From assembly GCA_016720585.1 (NCBI GenBank), contig JADKKH010000001.1, positions 124,001 through 188,000 of the forward strand: DNA of 64,000 bases, in the 5' to 3' direction. Every line of letters starts with the position of its first letter. Positions within the stretch are counted from its first letter, which is position 1. Shown here in pieces: positions 51,566-61,574 of the stretch. The position numbers and the translations under genes were made by a program. Under the pieces are notes generated by a model. The model saw nothing but the letters and a program-made list of their open reading frames with translations. It was not told the origin of the DNA and searched no databases. Source of the stretch: Chitinophagaceae bacterium (GTDB taxonomy: Bacteria; Bacteroidota; Bacteroidia; Chitinophagales; Chitinophagaceae).

Positions 51566-53272
51566 TTAATTATCCCAGAATACTCTGCTCTGAAGATCAG
51601 AACCTTTTTGACCGGGGTTATTAGGGTTCAGATCGATCTCAGATTGCGGATAGAATAAAGTACGGGGTACTGCGTTTAACACACCATTGGTAGGTGGAGT
51701 AATAACCGGAAAACCGGTTCTTCTCCAGTCTGTCCATGGTTCAACAGATACACCAAAGAGCGCAATATATTTTTCTTCAATCACCTGGCGGATCTGTTGG
51801 GCAGTAGTGCCAACCAATGTGCCATTCGCAGCCAGGTAATTGCTGATATCAATTGCTGCTACACCTACTTCCTGCATGGAAGCTGTAATACCATCTGTAT
51901 AAAACTGTTGTGCGGATCCCGGGGCACCTCTCAAAGCTGCTTCCGCACGGATGAAACAATACTCTGCATACGTGAGCATACGTTGCGGTGCTGCACCCGT
52001 ATAAACAAATGGAGGTGTTGTAGGACTGGTTGAACCAAGTGCACCTCTTAAAAAAACGTGAATCCGACTGTAATTGTTATTAGGAGCTACTGGTGGGGCT
52101 GCAGCAGACACACCAACAAAATTTTCCGGAGCTATTACGATCTGTCCACCTGCGCCAACTCCTGCGCCCGTAACATTATTACTTAATGTTATACTGGTGG
52201 CAGTGACTGCTGTGGCAAATGTATTGGCAGGAATATTTGTCCCTGAAATCCGCATATTAACAGCTGCACCCGTTGTTGAAGTAAATTGTAAAACATTATT
52301 ACCTGCAGCAGTTGCTGCTGAAGTACCAATCGTTATCGGAAGTGGTATACCTGCATAGGGGAATGAAGTAAAATAATAAGGTCTGCGGGGATCATTCTTG
52401 GAACCCATCAAAGCCAGCATACTGGCATCTGCAAACATATAATTGGGACGGCTAACTTCAAACGCAGAAATAGGGCTGCGTTGATTGGGTATATCATAAA
52501 AATTCAATTTGAAGTTATCCGCATTGGAAGCCATAAATGTTATACCAGCTGTATTAATTAATGTGGTCATCTGTGCAAGACAAAAGGCAGGATTGACTTT
52601 GCTGTAATGAAGCAATAGTCTCAACCGAAGTGTATTGGCAAGTTTTATCCAATTTGCTTTTATTGTTGCATAAGTACCAGTATACATTACGGAGTTAGTA
52701 CCCGGTGTAAGTACACTTGATGCGGCATTCAGTTCTGTTACTGCATCAATAAGAAGCGTATTCAACTTTGGATAGATCAGCGCATCATCCTCATAATGGG
52801 GCTGTGTATTTCCCGTAAGCTGTTGTGCTTCTGAGTAAGGAACATCTCCCCAAACATCTACCACCAAACCATACTCATATGCCTTCAGAATCTTTGCAAT
52901 ACCAGTATAATAGGGACTGGCTGTTCCCTGCTTGATGATCAGTTCAAGGTCACCTAAAGTGGTGGCATGGATACTGCTCCAAACGTTGTTCAGATCACTT
53001 CCGGTAATATTATAACGGTAATAATCCCAGGTCTGGTTGGCCTGTGAAGCACCACCCGACATATGTTGCATGATAAGGGTAGCATACCTGTACAGGTCGC
53101 TTCCTCCTTCAAAACCCAGGTTCACCTGTGCTGAGGTCAGCAACTGGGCAATAGGGCTGTTGGAGTCCGGAATGCGGTCCGGGTCATAGTTGATATCCAT
53201 CTTTTTTTTGCAGGAACTTACTGCGACAATCCCTGAGAAAAGCAGGACTATTTTTAAATATCTGAGTTTCAT
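51566..53272 (-). CDS. SusD/RagB family nutrient-binding lipoprotein
   Basis: 568 residues. A lipoprotein signal (LLFSGIVAVSSC) starts it. The SusD-like region has NSPIAQLLTSAQVN, DVWGDVPYSEA (the classical SusD helix motif) and C-terminal EKYIALFGVSVEPWTDWRRTG. It should bind a glycan or peptide at the cell surface with SusC. About residues 310-390 are a Ser/Thr/Gly/Val-rich beta stretch (GTNIPANTFATAVTATSITL) that interrupts the usual helical fold and looks like an inserted strand domain. It is 19 bp downstream of SusC, one operon. Confidence 0.9.
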   Translation of the reverse strand: MKLRYLKIVLLFSGIVAVSSCKKKMDINYDPDRIPDSNSPIAQLLTSAQVNLGFEGGSDLYRYATLIMQHMSGGASQANQTWDYYRYNITGSDLNNVWSSIHATTLGDLELIIKQGTASPYYTGIAKILKAYEYGLVVDVWGDVPYSEAQQLTGNTQPHYEDDALIYPKLNTLLIDAVTELNAASSVLTPGTNSVMYTGTYATIKANWIKLANTLRLRLLLHYSKVNPAFCLAQMTTLINTAGITFMASNADNFKLNFYDIPNQRSPISAFEVSRPNYMFADASMLALMGSKNDPRRPYYFTSFPYAGIPLPITIGTSAATAAGNNVLQFTSTTGAAVNMRISGTNIPANTFATAVTATSITLSNNVTGAGVGAGGQIVIAPENFVGVSAAAPPVAPNNNYSRIHVFLRGALGSTSPTTPPFVYTGAAPQRMLTYAEYCFIRAEAALRGAPGSAQQFYTDGITASMQEVGVAAIDISNYLAANGTLVGTTAQQIRQVIEEKYIALFGVSVEPWTDWRRTGFPVITPPTNGVLNAVPRTLFYPQSEIDLNPNNPGQKGSDLQSRVFWDN

Positions 53273-53291
53273 AATAATAATAATTTATTGA

Positions 53292-56200
53292 TTAAAAGCC
53301 GAGTTTTAATGATACACCGATACTGCGTGTTTGCGGCAGCGCATTGAACTCCAAACCTTGTGCATTACTGATACCAAGTGCATTTTGCTCCGGATCAAGA
53401 TGCGGGTAGTGCGGGGCGTTCAAAAAAAGATTGCGGCCGAATACAGACAACTCTACATTTCCAAAAGGTAATTTATTTAATACCGAGGATGGAACTGAAT
53501 AGCTCATAGAAGCTTCCCGTATACGGAACCAGGTGGTTTCATATATAAAGCCTTCAGCTGCTGCAAACTTTCCACTGTTGCCCCAATATTGTTCAGCAGT
53601 AACTTTGGTAGTGTTTGGCTGGCCATTGGTATAAACGGCATCAAACATATAATTTTTAGTTGCAGCACCGGTGGCATCAAATCTCGGGAATTCTGCTGTT
53701 TCTTTTGCTGCACCATTTCTTTGCAGGTCAGCAATGTTCCGTGAATATTGATCTCCCCCTTTTTTGTAATCTATCAGGAAAGTCAGAGACAGGTTTTTGT
53801 AGGTTAATGTATTCGTGAAACCAATCTGGTATTTAGGATTGGGGTTACCAATTTTCTGAACACCTGAAGTAATTCTTGGAAGACCCCACAAAGCTGTATT
53901 GGCTGTAGTGCTGGCATCGTTTACAATAATTTTACCTGTTTTTACATCTCTGAGGTAAGCATTACCATAAATCTGTCCATATTCATCACCTACTACCAGA
54001 CGAACATTCGGAGTTACGAATCCACCGAGGAAGATATTAAGTACACCATCTTCCAGTTTGTCAACATAACTCTTAAACTGGGTGTAGGAAAAGTTAAAAT
54101 TCCAGCTGAAAGATTTTGTTTTAACAGGGGTAGCAGTTATGCCGAGTTCGTTTCCAATATTAGAAAGGTTACCAGCATTTCTAACCACCGAAGTGATACC
54201 TGATGTGGCAGAAACCGGTACACCAAAGATCAGTTTCCTGGAATCCTGCCAGTAATGGGTGGCTTCAATATTTAATCGTCCTTTAAAGAAAGCTAATTCA
54301 AAAGCAACCTCTTTATTCCTGGTAAATTCAGGTCCGAGATTTGGGTTACCTGCTCCGTTGCTTAGTGTGAAACCCTGAATCCCGTTAAAAGGAAAGGCAA
54401 TAGAAGGGCCAAAACCATCAGCAGATCCTGCGCCGGCAAAATAAGAATCAGTTGAATAAACAAAATCACCTGCCTTACCGACGGTAGCAATATTTCCGCG
54501 GATCTTAATAGACTCGATTACTTTATTTTTCAGATTAGGAATCCACTCAGTGAAATTGATTGATCCACCCACTCCGTTATAGAGGTAAGAATTTTTTCCA
54601 ATCTTGAAAGTGGAAGACCAGTCATTTCTTAAGGTGACGTTCAAACTAAAAATACTTTTGTAGCCAACCGTAAAATCACCATAAAGACCCAGCAGCCTTG
54701 TTTTGGATGAACCATTGGAAGGAGAAGGACTAAAAGTGGTTGTATTATTAAGTTGTTCAAAATCACGGACAATAATTCCTTTACCATCTAGCTGGGCAGC
54801 GGCACTGTAAATCTGGTTAAACTCAGTTCCAACAACAGCAGATCCTGTAAAGTTTTTAAAACGCTTATTAGCTGTAAAATATCCATTAGAGCCAAAACTG
54901 CGGTACTGGTTTCTTATTTCACGGACAGCACCTACAGCATTTGCCGTAGTATTGGCACCGCCACGGGCACCTATCTGGTCATAGGCATGACGGAAAGTTG
55001 AGAATACATCCGTACCTATTTTATAATCTGCCTGTAACCATTTGTTAAGTTTGAAATTGAATGATACATTCCCGATAAAACGGTTGATCTCATCCTTATA
55101 GCGGTTATGCTTGATGGTCCAGTAGGGGTTGTCTTCCCCAAGTGGGTATAGCTGATTACCTGCGGCATCTTCCCATTTCAGACCTGTAAGGTCATAACTG
55201 CGGGGCGTAAACCAACCCCGGAATAAAGGATTGCTTAACTGGTTACCCTGCTGTGTTCTGCGGGAAGCGTTGTTGGAATAGTTTGCACCTACAGAAACAG
55301 TCAGGTAATTATTTATTTTCGAACTTGTATTCAAAGAGAAATTATGTCTTGACAGCACGTTATTGTTAATCACCCCGGTATTCTTCAGGTAGCCATAAGA
55401 AAAACGAAAAGTGTTTTTGTCTGTTCCACCGGAAAAAGCAATATTATTCTGCCAGTTTATTCCATGTTGTAATATGTCAGATACATTATTAGGATAGGCT
55501 TTTAGTACTTCCGTCCTGTTGTTAAGATTGGTAGCAGGATTGTATGCATTTGTAACTGTAACAGGCAGGCCTGTTACAGGGCTGATAAAAGCTGGCCCCC
55601 AGGATGAGGACGATACTGCAGAAAAAACACCGCCGGTACCCTGGGCATAATCATTCTGATAATCAGGAATACGGTTAGCACTTTCCACCTGGTAGCTGGA
55701 AGAAAACTGGATAGAACTTTTCTGACCGGCTTTACCTTTTTTTGTTGTTATAACTATTACACCATTTGCTCCCCTGGAGCCATAGATAACAGCAGCAGAA
55801 GGGCCTTTTAACACACTCATGCTTTCAATGTCTTCCTGGTTAATATCAATGGCCCTGTTTGATACAGAAGGACCATTTTGAAGTGGGCTGCCACCACCGC
55901 CGTTATCAATGGGAATACCATCAATAACAAAAAGTGGCTGGTTGCTTCCGGTGAAAGTAGTATAGCCGCGGATAATAATGCTGGAGCCGGTAAAAGAACC
56001 GCCGCTTCCGCTAACTCTTACGCCGGGTATCTTTCCAGCGAGGGCATTCGTGATATTTGTTGTATGTGACCGGGTAAGTTCTTCCGCATTAATTTGTGTT
56101 ACACCATACCCCAGAGTTTTCTTATCTTTTTTGATACCAAATGCAGTTACCACTACTTCAGACATGGTTTTGTCTTCATTTTTTAGTGTTGCATCTAACG

Positions 56201-56462
56201 TTGCTCCAGATCCGATCGCTTTCTCAACAGGACTCATGTCAACGGAAGAAAAGACCAATGCTTTAGCGTTGGCGGGTATGGTCAGGGAATAAGTACCATC
56301 ATCTTTCGTAGTTGTACCGGTGGTCGTTCCTCTTATCAGAACCGATACATTTGGAAGGGGCTTGCCTTTGTCATCGGTAACCTTACCGCTGATTACGCGT
56401 TGTGCCAATGCCTGGGATGCAAAGAACACAATTCCCCAAAGGAGTAAAAACAGTTTTCTCAT
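53292..56462 (-). CDS. SusC/RagA family TonB-linked outer-membrane transporter
   Basis: 1056 residues. A signal peptide (FLLLWGIVFFASQALAQ) is followed by a carboxypeptidase-D-like domain (VISGKVTDDKGKPLPNVSV), a plug domain with SuxC-type PGVRVSGSGG and LFVIDGIPIDNGG motifs, and a C-terminal barrel ending LPQTRSIGVSLKLGF. With SusD it makes the outer-membrane importer for oligosaccharides or peptides, energised by TonB. No glycosidase or regulator sits next to it, so the substrate cannot be read from the context. Confidence 0.93.
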   Translation of the reverse strand: MRKLFLLLWGIVFFASQALAQRVISGKVTDDKGKPLPNVSVLIRGTTTGTTTKDDGTYSLTIPANAKALVFSSVDMSPVEKAIGSGATLDATLKNEDKTMSEVVVTAFGIKKDKKTLGYGVTQINAEELTRSHTTNITNALAGKIPGVRVSGSGGSFTGSSIIIRGYTTFTGSNQPLFVIDGIPIDNGGGGSPLQNGPSVSNRAIDINQEDIESMSVLKGPSAAVIYGSRGANGVIVITTKKGKAGQKSSIQFSSSYQVESANRIPDYQNDYAQGTGGVFSAVSSSSWGPAFISPVTGLPVTVTNAYNPATNLNNRTEVLKAYPNNVSDILQHGINWQNNIAFSGGTDKNTFRFSYGYLKNTGVINNNVLSRHNFSLNTSSKINNYLTVSVGANYSNNASRRTQQGNQLSNPLFRGWFTPRSYDLTGLKWEDAAGNQLYPLGEDNPYWTIKHNRYKDEINRFIGNVSFNFKLNKWLQADYKIGTDVFSTFRHAYDQIGARGGANTTANAVGAVREIRNQYRSFGSNGYFTANKRFKNFTGSAVVGTEFNQIYSAAAQLDGKGIIVRDFEQLNNTTTFSPSPSNGSSKTRLLGLYGDFTVGYKSIFSLNVTLRNDWSSTFKIGKNSYLYNGVGGSINFTEWIPNLKNKVIESIKIRGNIATVGKAGDFVYSTDSYFAGAGSADGFGPSIAFPFNGIQGFTLSNGAGNPNLGPEFTRNKEVAFELAFFKGRLNIEATHYWQDSRKLIFGVPVSATSGITSVVRNAGNLSNIGNELGITATPVKTKSFSWNFNFSYTQFKSYVDKLEDGVLNIFLGGFVTPNVRLVVGDEYGQIYGNAYLRDVKTGKIIVNDASTTANTALWGLPRITSGVQKIGNPNPKYQIGFTNTLTYKNLSLTFLIDYKKGGDQYSRNIADLQRNGAAKETAEFPRFDATGAATKNYMFDAVYTNGQPNTTKVTAEQYWGNSGKFAAAEGFIYETTWFRIREASMSYSVPSSVLNKLPFGNVELSVFGRNLFLNAPHYPHLDPEQNALGISNAQGLEFNALPQTRSIGVSLKLGF

Positions 56463-56729
56463 GTGCGTTTAGTTTTAGTATAAAAAAGAAATCAAAGTCA
56501 TCCTTTCCCGCCTTAATGGACGGGGAATAGAGGGCTTGAAATTAATTAACCTTGAACGAAAAATTCAAAAAAATGTTCACTTTCTGAAAATACAGCTTGT
56601 TACCTGATTTTTTGCCTTAATATTGGTTGCGACCCCTTCAGTTTATAGACATTTCAGCAAGGTCATTTGCTGCTTACAAATCAGCCTTCCAGGGGCTTCG
56701 TTGCATCCCATAAAGGTATTGAAAATGAG

Positions 56730-59051
56730 CTATTTCTTCATTTTTACAAAGGAAATCAAAATGGCGGGTAAAAGAACCAGGTTGGTAAAAGTGGCCGTAA
56801 CCAGTGTCAGGGAAGTAAGCCATCCCAGCGCCTTGGTACCATCGAAGCCGCTGAAACAGAAAATGACAAACCCGGCAATCAAAACCATAGAGGTGTAAAT
56901 GATGCTGATCCCGGTGCTGTGAATGGTGTCAATCACCGTTTTTTTCATATCAAAATTATTCCGGGGTAATTCCTGTTTATAGTTAACCAGAAAGCGGATA
57001 GTGACATCAATTGCAATTCCAAGAGCTACACTGAAAACCAATACCGTAGAGGGTTTCAGCGGAATGCCCGTCCAACCCATAATACCTGCTGTAATCAGCA
57101 GCGGGATGATGTTTGGGATCAGGGAACAGATAAGGATCCGGGCCGATCTAAAAAGATAAAGCATACAAAAAGCGATCAGTATAAATGCCCAGATAATACT
57201 ATCTTTTAAGCCGTTTATAATGTACCGGCTACCTTCCAGGAAAGTCACGCTGGTTCCTGTAAGTTGTACATTGTATTTGCCTTTGGGAAAAAGCTGGTCA
57301 ACCCGGGTTGTAATACTGTCCAGGATTTTTGGGAGCCGTTTACTGCCTACATCAGCCATACTGACACTGATCCTTGCCTGTTGTTTTTCACTGTCCATGA
57401 AAGTGGCGACCAGTTTAGCGAAGGAATTGGTAAGATTGCCGGAATCACCTTTCATGCTCAGGTATTGCGATAAAGCTGGCAGATCAAACTCAGAAGGCAT
57501 AGAATAACTGTTGCTGTCGCCGTCAAAAAAAGCCTGTTTGGCAAATTTTAATCCCTCGGTAATACTTAAAGGGCGGGCAATATCAGGAATCGTAGAAAGA
57601 AATTTTGAGAGGGAATCAATCCGGATAAGGTTATTGAAATTGCGGGATACTCCCCGTTTTTCTTTTGTATCCACAACTATTTCAAGAGGCATTACTCCTT
57701 TGAAATTACTTTCAAAAAAACGCAGGTCTGTATAAAGTTTATCAGTCTTGGGAAGATCATCAACAATATAACCCAGCGTTTTCAATTTAAAAATACCGGT
57801 AATAGAAACGGCTACAATTAAAATGGAAATTCCATAAATGAATTTTCGGTGATTAAGCGACCATCTTTCCAAACGATCCAGCCATCTCTTTAATCCCGGG
57901 TTTTCAAGATACCGGGTATGCCGGCTTTTGGGAGCCGGTAAAAAACTTAGAACAGCCGGAATAAAAATAAGTGAAATGAAAAAGAGCGCAATTATGTTGA
58001 TGCCGGCTACAATGCCAAATTCTTTTAATATCTGGCTTTGGGTTAGCGCAAATACAGCAAAACCAATGGCAGCTGCCAGGTTACAAAAAAGGGTCACCAC
58101 GCCCATACGGTCCACCATCATCACGAGTGACTTTTTCTTATCACCGGTTTCATTGTAAGAGGTATGAAACTTATTTAGAAAGTAAATACAATTGGGGATG
58201 CCAATTACAACTATCAATGGTGGGATAAGTGCATTCAGGATGCTGATCTTATACCCCATCATCTGGATCGTGGCAAAACTCCATATAACGCCCAGCATAA
58301 CTACCGTTAAAGAAAGCCACATGGCACTTAGGGAGCGAAAGAACAGCAACAGGATAAGTGCAGAAAGAAGGATGGAGGCAAAAATAAACATCCGCATTTC
58401 TTTTACAATCCGAACCGATAATTCTGTTCGGATATGTGGTAACCCGCTCTTGTAGACTATAAGATTATTTTCTTTTCCAAATTCATCGGCGAGGTTGCCG
58501 ATCGTATGTACAATCCCGATACGGTCTTTGGAAGCCATCAGGTCCCTGTTGATACGGACACCCATCATCCAGGCATGGGTGGAAGGATTATACAATAAGT
58601 GCTGGTAAAAAGGAAGATTTAAAAATACAGCTGCTCCGGTATCAATCTCTGCCTGGGTTAAAGCCCGGTCGGAAAAAATGGTATCAGCCTTCAGTTTTTC
58701 CGTTTCGGGTATTTTAACCAGGTTAATAGCTGTAGGAATTCCAATGACATCATCGACACCTTTTACTTTTTTCAGACTACGTTGTAAGGAAGCGTAAGCG
58801 TTGAATATTTTTTCGGTGAACAGTTTGTCGGTTTGTATCCCGATAACCAGCAGGTTTCCATCTTCCCCGAATTTTTTCCGGAACTCCTGGTAGGCTTTGT
58901 ATTTGGGATTGTTGATGGGGATGGCTCTTGAAAAATCATAACTCAACTCTACTTTGCTGGCATGATAAGCCATAAAAACACTAAGTCCCGCCAGTATTAA
59001 CAATAGCGGCAAGCGATATTTAAGAATAAATCGTCCGAGCTTTTGCCACAT
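56730..59051 (-). CDS. MMPL/RND-superfamily membrane exporter
   Basis: 773 residues from ATG 59051 (MWQKLGRFILKYRLPLL); an in-frame ATG 57 bp upstream adds an unlikely leader. About twelve membrane helices in two halves (for example FIFASILLSALILLLFF and SIIWAFILIAFCMLYLF) with large periplasmic loops, as in HpnN-like and MMPL proteins. Such proteins move lipids or hydrophobic molecules. It is divergent from porZ; no adaptor or outer-membrane partner gene is near. Confidence 0.88.
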   Translation of the reverse strand: MWQKLGRFILKYRLPLLLILAGLSVFMAYHASKVELSYDFSRAIPINNPKYKAYQEFRKKFGEDGNLLVIGIQTDKLFTEKIFNAYASLQRSLKKVKGVDDVIGIPTAINLVKIPETEKLKADTIFSDRALTQAEIDTGAAVFLNLPFYQHLLYNPSTHAWMMGVRINRDLMASKDRIGIVHTIGNLADEFGKENNLIVYKSGLPHIRTELSVRIVKEMRMFIFASILLSALILLLFFRSLSAMWLSLTVVMLGVIWSFATIQMMGYKISILNALIPPLIVVIGIPNCIYFLNKFHTSYNETGDKKKSLVMMVDRMGVVTLFCNLAAAIGFAVFALTQSQILKEFGIVAGINIIALFFISLIFIPAVLSFLPAPKSRHTRYLENPGLKRWLDRLERWSLNHRKFIYGISILIVAVSITGIFKLKTLGYIVDDLPKTDKLYTDLRFFESNFKGVMPLEIVVDTKEKRGVSRNFNNLIRIDSLSKFLSTIPDIARPLSITEGLKFAKQAFFDGDSNSYSMPSEFDLPALSQYLSMKGDSGNLTNSFAKLVATFMDSEKQQARISVSMADVGSKRLPKILDSITTRVDQLFPKGKYNVQLTGTSVTFLEGSRYIINGLKDSIIWAFILIAFCMLYLFRSARILICSLIPNIIPLLITAGIMGWTGIPLKPSTVLVFSVALGIAIDVTIRFLVNYKQELPRNNFDMKKTVIDTIHSTGISIIYTSMVLIAGFVIFCFSGFDGTKALGWLTSLTLVTATFTNLVLLPAILISFVKMKK

Positions 59052-59119
59052 ATCAGTTAAATGATTGAAGAGGTACAAAGAAACGTAAAAACAACTGACA
59101 AAGGACAAATAAGTACGCC

Positions 59120-59153
59120 GTCAGCCGGATCATTTCTCACAAGCCCGGCTGAC
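59120..59153. repeat. 9-bp perfect inverted repeat upstream of porZ
   Basis: GTCAGCCGG (59120-59128) and CCGGCTGAC (59145-59153) enclose 16 nt, in the gap between the divergent MMPL and porZ genes. It could be an operator, an RNA hairpin or a mobile palindrome. Confidence 0.5.
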
Positions 59154-59190
59154 TTATATAACATTCCTCACTTTGGAATACTTTTGAAGA

Positions 59191-61491
59191 ATGAGGTATT
59201 GCTTTTTAATCATATTTTTTTTTATTGCCGATGCTATATCAGCACAGGATCCCATTCCACCGGTGGGTCTATGGCGTGAACATTTACCCTATAACAGTGC
59301 CATTGATGTTACCGCCGGAAATGGAAAAATTTATTGTGCTACACCCTATAGCCTATTCTCCGTATCAGTAGGTGAAAATTTGATTGAGAGATGGAGCCGT
59401 GTTACGGGCTTAAGTGAAACAGGTGTCAGCACGATAAAATATGATGAAGCCAATCAGAAACTGTTTATAGCCTACCAGAACAGCAATATTGATATCATTT
59501 ACCGGAATGATATTTACAATGTACCGGATATAAAAAGAGATAATATCGTTGGAGATAAAAACATTTATAATATTTATCCGCTGGGAAAAAATTATTATCT
59601 CTCCTCCGGATTGGGTGTCATCGTAGTTGATGGGAGCCGATACGAAGTAAAAGATTCCTGGCTTATAGGAAACGGCGGCAACCCCGTAAAAGTGAATGGC
59701 TTTACCAGTGATGGATCATTTTTTTATGCGGCTACGGAAGAGGGGTTGAAGAAGACATCGCTAACGACAACCAATCCTGCAAACTATGCAAACTGGCAAA
59801 CAATAAGCGGCGGAAATGGATTAACAACGGGAGCTTGTAAAAATGTAATGACCGTCCAAAACAAAGTGATCGTCCAGAAAAATGATTCGTTGTTCGTACA
59901 AACCGGAACAAGCTGGAGTTTATTTTATACGGATGCCTGGCCTATTGTCAGCAGCAATACCACGGAGAATAAAATTCAATTATGTGAAAGACAACTTAAT
60001 GGTACCAGCAGGGTAATTATTTTAAATGCGGATGGTACTGTTTTCCGGGCTCTGGCCAATACCGGGGCTGTTTCCTTTCCCAGGAAAGTGATCTTATTTA
60101 ATAATGATCCCTGGGTGGCCGACCAGTTTGCGGGTTTATCGCATTTTGGTTCTTCAACAACGTATCAATCTTATGTATTGAATTCACCGCAAGGAATCGC
60201 CAGCGGAGAAATGGTGGTTTACAAGGGTGTTTTTTATGCAACATCAGGATCAGTAAACAATGCCTGGAATTATCAATACAATGGTGATGGTCTCTACACT
60301 TTTAAAGAAGGAAGCTGGAATAATATTAACAGGTACCGCTTTACGCAAATAGATTCTCTATTGGATTATCTGACTATTGCTATTGATAAAAGAGATGAAA
60401 CCATCTGGGCCGGCTCTTTCGGAGGCGGTTTGTTGCACATAAAACCCGGGCCGGTATTTGAAATTTTTAAACAAAATAACCTGGGCGCTACCGTTGGTGA
60501 CCCCGCCAGTTATCGGGTTGCGGGCCTGGCATTTGACGGAGATAATAATTTATGGATTTCCAATTTCGGATCCACGCAACCGCTGCGGGTACGGAAAAAT
60601 GACGGTAGCTGGAAAAGTTTTTCGATGCCGTTTTCTTTAATTGAAAATCCGTTGTCGCAATTGGTGATCGATGATGCCAATTATAAATGGATTGTTGCCT
60701 CCAAGGGAGCTGGTTTGATCTGTTTTGATCATGGCACATCAATAGATAATATCAATGATGACCGGTGGAGAAGATATGGTGCCGGTTCCGGTAACGGCAA
60801 TCTTCCGGGCAATGATGTGCAATGTGTGGCAAAAGATAAAAATGGTTTTATCTGGGTGGGGACCAATGATGGCGTTGGGGTGATTCAATGCCCGGAGCAG
60901 GCATTTGGTTCTCCGGCCTGTGATGCCATCTGGCCCATAGTGCCGAATGGAAATTTTGCGGGTTATCTGTTCAAGGGGCAGGAAGTGCGTTCCATTGCGG
61001 TGGATGGTGCCGACAGAAAATGGGTGGCAACTAAGAATGGTGTTTTCCTGATAAGTGCTGATGGCGAAAAAGTGATTTACCGTTTTACGGAAGACAATAG
61101 TCCCTTATTGAGCAGTGATGTAAAGAAGATTGCTATTGATGGACAAACCGGTGAAATATTTTTTGCTACGCTGAAGGGTATTTGTTCTTTCCGCAGCACG
61201 GCAACCGATGGCGGAGAAACGAATGAAGAGGTGCTGGTGTTTCCCAATCCCGTGCCACCTGGATATTCCGGAACCATTGCCATCAGGGGATTGGTGAATA
61301 ATGCGATTGTAAAGATCACTGAACTGGATGGTCGTTTGGTTTATCAAACAAGGGCCCTGGGCGGGCAGGCGGTGTGGGATGGAAAGAATTATAAGGGGCA
61401 AAAAATTTCCAGTGCTGTGTATTTGGTGTTGGTGAATGATGATGGGAAGAAGGAACGAATGGCAACAAAGATTTTTTTTATTCAAAAATAA
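59191..61491 (+). CDS. porZ: Type IX secretion protein PorZ
   Basis: 766 residues. A signal peptide (YCFLIIFFFIADAISAQ) precedes two seven-bladed beta-propeller modules (WREHLPYNSAIDVTAGNGKIYC at the start; KWVATKNGVFLISADG later) and a C-terminal domain of the type IX kind (VLVFPNPVPPGYSGTIAIRG... KIFFIQK, in part). PorZ belongs to the attachment complex and brings anionic LPS to cargo proteins at the surface. recO follows after 83 bp that contain an octamer repeat element; the pair porZ-recO is common in this group. Confidence 0.92.
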   Translation: MRYCFLIIFFFIADAISAQDPIPPVGLWREHLPYNSAIDVTAGNGKIYCATPYSLFSVSVGENLIERWSRVTGLSETGVSTIKYDEANQKLFIAYQNSNIDIIYRNDIYNVPDIKRDNIVGDKNIYNIYPLGKNYYLSSGLGVIVVDGSRYEVKDSWLIGNGGNPVKVNGFTSDGSFFYAATEEGLKKTSLTTTNPANYANWQTISGGNGLTTGACKNVMTVQNKVIVQKNDSLFVQTGTSWSLFYTDAWPIVSSNTTENKIQLCERQLNGTSRVIILNADGTVFRALANTGAVSFPRKVILFNNDPWVADQFAGLSHFGSSTTYQSYVLNSPQGIASGEMVVYKGVFYATSGSVNNAWNYQYNGDGLYTFKEGSWNNINRYRFTQIDSLLDYLTIAIDKRDETIWAGSFGGGLLHIKPGPVFEIFKQNNLGATVGDPASYRVAGLAFDGDNNLWISNFGSTQPLRVRKNDGSWKSFSMPFSLIENPLSQLVIDDANYKWIVASKGAGLICFDHGTSIDNINDDRWRRYGAGSGNGNLPGNDVQCVAKDKNGFIWVGTNDGVGVIQCPEQAFGSPACDAIWPIVPNGNFAGYLFKGQEVRSIAVDGADRKWVATKNGVFLISADGEKVIYRFTEDNSPLLSSDVKKIAIDGQTGEIFFATLKGICSFRSTATDGGETNEEVLVFPNPVPPGYSGTIAIRGLVNNAIVKITELDGRLVYQTRALGGQAVWDGKNYKGQKISSAVYLVLVNDDGKKERMATKIFFIQK

Positions 61492-61497
61492 AAAATT

Positions 61498-61561
61498 GCC
61501 ACAAAGGCACGAAGCCACGAAGTAATGCGTCTTAAACTTTGTGTCTTAGGGGCTTTGTGGC
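61498..61561. repeat. Inverted 8-nt-period repeat between porZ and recO
   Basis: Left units GCCACAAA, GGCACGAA, GCCACGAA (61498-61521); right units ACTTTGTG, TCTTAGGG, GCTTTGTG, GC (61536-61561), whose complement reads GCCACAAA, GCCCCTAA, GACACAAA, GT. Two inverted arrays of an 8-nt unit flank a 13-nt core. Confidence 0.7.
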
Positions 61562-61574
61562 CTGATAAAAATTA

